From NCBI GenBank assembly GCA_021801615.1, contig JAJYXS010000219.1, forward strand, positions 1 through 17,978: a DNA stretch of 17,978 nucleotides, written 5' to 3'. The notes under the pieces were generated by a model. It had not been told where the DNA came from and did not search any database. It worked only from the letters and a program-made list of their open reading frames with translations. Numbering within the stretch: the first letter of the stretch is position 1; each line of letters opens with the position of its first letter. Positions 14,089 to 17,978 of this stretch are shown here, in pieces. Both the position numbers and the translations under genes were made by a program. Origin of the DNA: Actinomycetes bacterium (GTDB lineage Bacteria; Actinomycetota; Acidimicrobiia; Acidimicrobiales; RAAP-2).

Positions 14089-15354
14089 GTGTTGGCCTTC
14101 ACCTTCCCGGGACAGGGTTCGCAGCGCTCGGGCATGGGCCGGCCCTGGGTCGACCACCCGTCCTGGGAGGTGGTCGCCGAGGCGTCTGCGGCGGTCGGCC
14201 GCGACGTCGAGCGGCTCCTCCTCGACGCGCCGATGGAGGAGCTGACCCAGACCGCCAATGCGCAGCTGGCCACCTTCGTCCAGTCCCTGACCGTGCTCGA
14301 CGCGGTCGAGCGCGTGGGCCTCTCCCCCGCCGCCTGCGCGGGCCACTCGCTCGGCGAGTACAGCGCGCTGGTCGCGGCCGGCGCGATGCCTTTCGGCGAG
14401 GCCGCGGCGCTGGTCGTCGCACGCGGTGACGCGATGGCCCACGCGGGCGAGGACGCACCCGGCACGATGGCCGCGCTGATCGGGATCGGCGACGACGACG
14501 CCGAGGCCGCGTGCCACCGCGCCGAGGGCGAGGTCTGGGTCGCCAACTACAACGCGCCCGGCCAGGTGGTGATCGCGGGCACCTCCGACGCGGTCGCCGC
14601 CGCGTCGGAGATCGCCCGGGAGCTCGGCGCGCGCAAGGTGCTGCCCCTGGCGGTCTCCGGCGCGTTCCACACCCCGCTCATGGCCGCAGCGCGGCCCGCG
14701 CTGCGAAAGGCGCTCGGCGACGTGGCGTTCTCCACGCCCGAGGTGCCCGTCGTGGCGAACGTCGACGCCCGCGTCCACTCCGACCCCTCGGAGTGGCCGG
14801 GTCTCCTCTCCGCGCAGCTGTGCGGACCCGTGCGCTGGCGCCAGACGATCGAGACGCTCTCGGGCCTGGGCACGACCACCTTCGTGGAGGTGGGGCCCGG
14901 CGCCGTCCTGACCGGGCTCGCGCGCCGGGCGGCGCCCGAGGCGCAGGCGTTGTCCGTCGCGAAGCCCGACGATCTCGACGCGCTGCTCGACGCGGTCGCG
15001 GGCCCCCACGCGGCGGCAGACGTCTGGCACCACGACGCGCACGCGCACCAGGGCGAGCACCTCTACATGTCCGAGCGCGTCGTGGTGAGCCCCTGCGCGG
15101 GGATCTTCATGCCAGAGGCGTCGCTCGCCGCCCCGGGGACCGGGCTTTTGCCCGGGACCGCTGGGCACGCGGCCGCCGGGCACGAGACGGACCCCTCGCA
15201 CGTGCGGACCGGCGACCTCGTCGGCCGGGTGGGCGTGACCGAGGTCCGAACGCCCTTCGAGGGCGAGGTCGTGCGATGGCTCTCGGTCGCCGGCGAGCGC
15301 GTCCAGGAGGGCCAGCCGCTCGTCTGGCTGCGCGTGGGCGCGGAGCGCGGGTGA
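14089..15354 (+). CDS. fabD: Malonyl-CoA:ACP transacylase fused to a biotinyl/lipoyl-like C-terminal domain
   Basis: Encodes 421 residues from a GTG at 14089 giving MLAFTFPGQGSQ, the family's typical start; only a weak GGGG lies upstream. Residues 1-305 are FabD: Ser87 nucleophile in GHSLGE, Arg112 for the malonyl carboxylate, and catalytic His194 (GAFHTP). It moves malonyl from CoA to ACP. FabD proteins usually end near 300-310 residues. Here a His/Ala linker (HHDAHAHQGEH, about 313-325) leads to about 90 more residues. VVVSPCAGIFMP, TGDLVGRVG and VRTPFEGEVVRWLSVAGERVQEGQPLVWLRV resemble the hammerhead fold of biotin/lipoyl carriers, but the MKM-type lysine turn is missing (VGVTEVRTPF). The extension is in the same frame with no stop between. 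Its role, perhaps docking or scaffolding, is inference. It is first in the FAS-II operon, and its stop overlaps the fabG GTG. Confidence 0.92.
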   Translation: MLAFTFPGQGSQRSGMGRPWVDHPSWEVVAEASAAVGRDVERLLLDAPMEELTQTANAQLATFVQSLTVLDAVERVGLSPAACAGHSLGEYSALVAAGAMPFGEAAALVVARGDAMAHAGEDAPGTMAALIGIGDDDAEAACHRAEGEVWVANYNAPGQVVIAGTSDAVAAASEIARELGARKVLPLAVSGAFHTPLMAAARPALRKALGDVAFSTPEVPVVANVDARVHSDPSEWPGLLSAQLCGPVRWRQTIETLSGLGTTTFVEVGPGAVLTGLARRAAPEAQALSVAKPDDLDALLDAVAGPHAAADVWHHDAHAHQGEHLYMSERVVVSPCAGIFMPEASLAAPGTGLLPGTAGHAAAGHETDPSHVRTGDLVGRVGVTEVRTPFEGEVVRWLSVAGERVQEGQPLVWLRVGAERG

Positions 15355-16127
15355 CCGCCGCCGGGCCGGCGGCCCCCGCGGGCCCGGGCTCGGCCGCCGG
15401 GCGCGTCGTCCTCGTGACCGGCGGCTCGAGGGGCATCGGGGCGGCGTGCGCCGCCTGGTTCGCCCGCCACGGCGACCGCGTGGCCGCGACCACCCGCGGC
15501 CCCGCCGACGCCCTCCGACCTCCCGCCGGCGTGCCCGAGGAGCGGTTCCTCCCGATCACCTGCGACGTGACCGACCCGGTCGAGGTGGAAGCGGCATTTG
15601 GCGCGGTCGAGGAGCGGTGGGGCCCTGTCGAGGTGCTCGTGGCGAACGCCGGCATCACCAAGGACATGCTGGTGGTGCGGATGGGTGAGGACGCGTGGCA
15701 CGACGTCATCGAGACCAACCTGACCGGCGCCTTCCGGGTGGCCAAGCGGGCGGTCTCCAAGATGCTCCGGCTCCACCGCGGACGCATCGTCTTCGTCTCC
15801 TCGGTCGGCGCGTTCGTGGGCCTGCCGGGCCAGGCGAACTACGCGGCGTCCAAGGCCGGCCTCGTCGGCATGGCGCGGGCGCTCGCCCGGGAGGTCGCGA
15901 GCCGCCAGATCACCGTCAACGTCGTGGCCCCGGGGGTCGTCGAGACCGACATGACCGGGGCCCTCGGCGAGGCTCGGGTCGCAGAGCTGGTCGGCATGGT
16001 CCCCCTGGGGCGCGCCGGCAGCCCCGAGGACGTGGCGGCCGCCGTCGGCTTCCTCGCCTCGGACGCGGCCGCGTACATCAGCGGCGTGGTGCTGCCCGTC
16101 GACGGCGGGCTCGGAATGGGTCTGTGA
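15351..16127 (+). CDS. fabG: 3-oxoacyl-ACP reductase (MabA-like)
   Basis: Encodes 258 residues from a GTG overlapping the fabD stop as GTGA; the first about 17 residues are an Ala/Pro/Gly-rich lead-in. It is a classical short-chain dehydrogenase: TGGSRGIG (23-30) binds NADP(H), with NAG at 99-101, Asn123, and the catalytic Ser151, Tyr164 and Lys168. VPVDGG-type (LPVDGGLGMGL) and NVVAPGVVETDMT motifs are typical of FabG. CDVTDP, GPVEVLVANAG, NLTGAFRVA and GMGL recall mycobacterial MabA (FabG1). It reduces beta-ketoacyl-ACP in each elongation cycle. The neighbours fabD, acpP and fabF complete the context. Confidence 0.93.
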   Translation: MTAAGPAAPAGPGSAAGRVVLVTGGSRGIGAACAAWFARHGDRVAATTRGPADALRPPAGVPEERFLPITCDVTDPVEVEAAFGAVEERWGPVEVLVANAGITKDMLVVRMGEDAWHDVIETNLTGAFRVAKRAVSKMLRLHRGRIVFVSSVGAFVGLPGQANYAASKAGLVGMARALAREVASRQITVNVVAPGVVETDMTGALGEARVAELVGMVPLGRAGSPEDVAAAVGFLASDAAAYISGVVLPVDGGLGMGL

Positions 16128-16142
16128 GGCCGACCGCGCGGA

Positions 16143-16148
16143 TAGGCT
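16143..16148 (+). promoter_or_regulatory. Candidate -10 box TAGGCT upstream of acpP
   Basis: TAGGCT in GGATAGGCTTCGGG matches the TANNNT consensus and lies in the 84-bp fabG-acpP gap, about 64 bp before the ACP start. No clear -35. An internal promoter would fit the usual need for extra ACP. Confidence 0.35.
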
Positions 16149-16211
16149 TCGGGCCGCCGGCGAGGGGCCGGAGGAAGATGCCCGCGGGACACGGCCCGAC
16201 AAGGAGAGCAA

Positions 16212-16451
16212 GTGGACAACGAGGCAGCGTTCGAGAAATTCCGTGAGTGCGCCGTCGAGGTGCTTCAAGTGCCTGCGGAGAAGGTCACGATGGACGCGCG
16301 GTTCGCAGAGGACCTGGATGCCGACAGCCTCGACCTGGTCGAGCTGGTGATGGCGCTCGAAGAGGCGTTCGACATCACCGTGGACGAGAGCGAGCTCGAG
16401 GACATCGAGACCGCTGGCCAGGCGTTCGAGCTGATCAGCTCCAAGCTCTGA
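16212..16451 (+). CDS. acpP: Acyl carrier protein
   Basis: Encodes 79 residues from a GTG at 16212, with a strong AAGGAG ribosome site 5-6 bases upstream. The phosphopantetheine attachment site is Ser39 in DADSLDLVEL. The protein is acidic and four-helix by pattern (FAEDLDADSLD, MALEEAFDI, IETAGQAFELI), with the usual family length. It carries growing acyl chains between FabD, FabG and FabF products. It is separated from fabG by 84 bp, and its stop overlaps the fabF ATG by one base (TGATG). Confidence 0.97.
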   Translation: MDNEAAFEKFRECAVEVLQVPAEKVTMDARFAEDLDADSLDLVELVMALEEAFDITVDESELEDIETAGQAFELISSKL

Positions 16452-17653
16452 TGCTGCTCGGGGTCGGGCCCGACGGGCCGGTCCCGGGCCGGCGCGTGGC
16501 GGTCACCGGGATCGGGGCGGTGACCTGCTGCGGGGTCGGCGTCGACGCGCTCTGGGAGGGGCTCGTCCACCCCTCGATCTCGGGACCGAGACGGGTCCGC
16601 GACTTCGACGTGACGCGCTATTTCGACGCGAAAGAGGCGCGCCGCGTCGACCCGTTCGCCGCGTACAGCGTGGCGTCCGCCGACATGGCGCTCGCGGACG
16701 CCGGCGAGCTCGGCGTGGACCCCGCGCGCGCGGGCGTGCTCCTCGCGACGGGGGTTGGCGGGTTCGAGACGCTCGCCACCCAGGTCACCGTCTACAACGA
16801 ACGCGGCGCCCGCCGGGTCTCGCCCTTCCTCGTCCCGATGATGATGGCCAACGCCGGCGCGGCCCACGTCTCCATGCGCAACGGCTGGCACGGACCCTCC
16901 GAGACCGTCGTGACGGCGTGCGCCGCGGGCACCCACGCGGTCGCGAACGCCGCGCGGCTGGTGGCGACCGGGCGGTGCGACGCAGTCGTCGGCGGCGGTG
17001 CCGAAGCCTCGATGCACCCGGTCGCGATCGCCGCCTTCACCAACATGACCGCCCTGTCCACGAGCGGCGTCTCACGTCCCTTCGACGTGCGGCGCGACGG
17101 CTTCGTCATGTCGGAGGGCGCGGCCTCGCTCGTGCTCGAGGCGTGGGACCACGCCGTCGCGCGCGGCGCGCGCATCTACGCGGAGATCGCAGGCTCGGGA
17201 TCGACCGCCGACGCCTACCACATCACCGCGCCCGCCCCCGACGGCGAAGGCGCGGTCGCCTGCATGGAGCAGGCGCTCTTCGACGCGCAGCTCGGCGCTG
17301 CCGACATCGCCCACATCAACGCGCATGGCACCTCAACCCCGCTCAACGACCTCGCCGAGGCGCGCGCGATCAACAAGGTCTTCGGCGAGCCCGGCCCGCC
17401 CGTCACCTCCACCAAGGGGGTGACCGGTCACGGCCTGGGCGCGGCCGGCGCCATCGAGGCCGTCGCCTCGGTGCTCGCGATCACCCACGGGCTGATCCCG
17501 CCCACCTACGGCTGCGAAGAGCTCGACCCCGAGATCCACCTCGACGTCGTGCGCGGCGAGGCGCGCAGCTGGACGCCCGGTCCGGTGCTGTCCAACTCCT
17601 TCGGCTTCGGCGGCCACAACGGCTGCCTCGTGATCCTCCCGCCGTCCATCTGA
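16451..17653 (+). CDS. fabF: 3-oxoacyl-ACP synthase II
   Basis: Encodes 400 residues from an ATG overlapping the ACP stop by one base. It is a thiolase-fold condensing enzyme: Cys157 nucleophile (TACAAGTHA), His292 (NAHGTSTPLND), Lys322 (TSTKGVTGH) and His389 (NSFGFGGHNG). The Cys-His-His triad with Lys marks KAS I/II rather than FabH, which has Cys-His-Asn. The N-terminus RRVAVTGIGAVT is typical. It condenses malonyl-ACP with acyl-ACP for chain elongation. It ends the plus-strand operon; a minus-strand gene ends 51 bp further on. Confidence 0.95.
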   Translation: MLLGVGPDGPVPGRRVAVTGIGAVTCCGVGVDALWEGLVHPSISGPRRVRDFDVTRYFDAKEARRVDPFAAYSVASADMALADAGELGVDPARAGVLLATGVGGFETLATQVTVYNERGARRVSPFLVPMMMANAGAAHVSMRNGWHGPSETVVTACAAGTHAVANAARLVATGRCDAVVGGGAEASMHPVAIAAFTNMTALSTSGVSRPFDVRRDGFVMSEGAASLVLEAWDHAVARGARIYAEIAGSGSTADAYHITAPAPDGEGAVACMEQALFDAQLGAADIAHINAHGTSTPLNDLAEARAINKVFGEPGPPVTSTKGVTGHGLGAAGAIEAVASVLAITHGLIPPTYGCEELDPEIHLDVVRGEARSWTPGPVLSNSFGFGGHNGCLVILPPSI

Positions 17654-17669
17654 CGCGGGCACCTGGGTG

Positions 17670-17681
17670 GCCCGAGCGGGC
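17670..17681. terminator. Short GC hairpin in the fabF convergent gap
   Basis: GCCC-GAGC-GGGC can fold as a 4-bp stem in the 51-bp gap between the two converging genes. No T-tract is present on either strand, so its terminator role is weakly supported. Confidence 0.2.
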
Positions 17682-17704
17682 GGCGCGCACGTCGGCGCGG
17701 CGGC

Positions 17705-17978
17705 TCACGCCGTCCCCGTCACCCCCACGGCCGCGCCTCCGACGACCGGGGCGGCCAGGTGCGCCCCGCCCATCGAGCCGAAGAACCGGGCGTCGCCGAA
17801 GCTGAACACCCCGCCGTCCTTGCCCACGAGCCAATAGCCGTGCCCGTCGGGAGTGGCCAGGATGCCCACGACGTCAGAGACGTGGGCGCCCATCCCTGGG
17901 AGCGAGCCGTAGAAGCCGGCGTCGCCGAAGCTGAAGACCCCGCCGTCTTTCCCCACGAGCCAGTAGCCGTGCCCGTCT
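17705..17978 (-). CDS. C-terminus of a GYWLV/DGGVFSFGDA repeat protein (5' end off the window)
   Basis: The frame is open from the right edge to a stop at 17705-17707. It contains the last two copies of a 43-residue (129-bp) repeat with the pattern GYWLVGKDGGVFSFGDA.F.GS followed by a V[VA]G..A.PDG segment, and a short tail APVVGGAAVGVTGTA. I associate this repeat, from recall, with large exported proteins of Acidimicrobiia and other Actinobacteria. The periodicity and Gly-Tyr-Trp/Phe-Gly-Asp pattern suggest a beta-propeller-like fold. The repeat module alone gives no enzymatic function, and the N-terminal domains that might are outside the window. It is convergent with fabF. Confidence 0.8.
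   Translation of the reverse strand, partial: DGHGYWLVGKDGGVFSFGDAGFYGSLPGMGAHVSDVVGILATPDGHGYWLVGKDGGVFSFGDARFFGSMGGAHLAAPVVGGAAVGVTGTA

Overview
The window looks like chromosomal DNA of a high-GC actinobacterium, most plausibly from the Acidimicrobiia or a near relative. Three things point there: a PdtaR-type ANTAR regulator, polA and rpsA in the order known from Mycobacterium; a MabA-like FabG inside a compact fatty-acid synthase II (FAS-II) cluster; and, at the right edge, a protein built of GYWLV..DGGVFSFGDA repeats, a type I associate with Acidimicrobiia. The lineage is an inference from gene content, not from a phylogeny. Many starts are GTG, and several junctions overlap by 1-4 bases.

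Left part, minus strand (1-11994). Reading in the direction of transcription: an enolase-superfamily MenC/N-succinylamino-acid racemase-like enzyme; a 96-aa coiled-coil protein preceded by a good -10 box; the ANTAR response regulator; DNA polymerase I (GTGA overlap with the regulator); a 226-bp leader with a 9-bp minisatellite; ribosomal protein S1; a polytopic flippase-like membrane protein separated from S1 by a 29-bp gap that is mostly a perfect hairpin; a 383-bp non-coding stretch; and a very large secreted repeat protein. That last protein has a signal peptide, five carboxypeptidase-regulatory-like modules and an array of Ig-like repeats, and it runs off the left edge.

Middle (11995-13165). 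A plus-strand tRNA-Leu(CAA) is followed by 864 bp without a credible gene. This stretch holds three unrelated short tandem or interspersed repeat families (20 bp, about 61-75 bp and 22 bp).

Right part (13166-17978). A nitrilase-superfamily amidase on the minus strand is divergent, by only 38 bp, from a FAS-II operon on the plus strand: fabD-fabG-acpP-fabF. These supply malonyl transfer, beta-ketoacyl reduction, the acyl carrier and condensation; there is no fabH, dehydratase or enoyl reductase in view. FabD carries a C-terminal extension resembling a biotinyl/lipoyl carrier domain without its modifiable lysine, which is the most unusual protein architecture here. The window ends in the C-terminus of the GYWLV-repeat protein, convergent with fabF.

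Minisatellite-like expansions recur at several places: the S1 leader, the S1 tail, a PolA linker, the Ig array and the post-tRNA spacer. I found no CRISPR array, transposase, integrase, rRNA or recognisable defence system.
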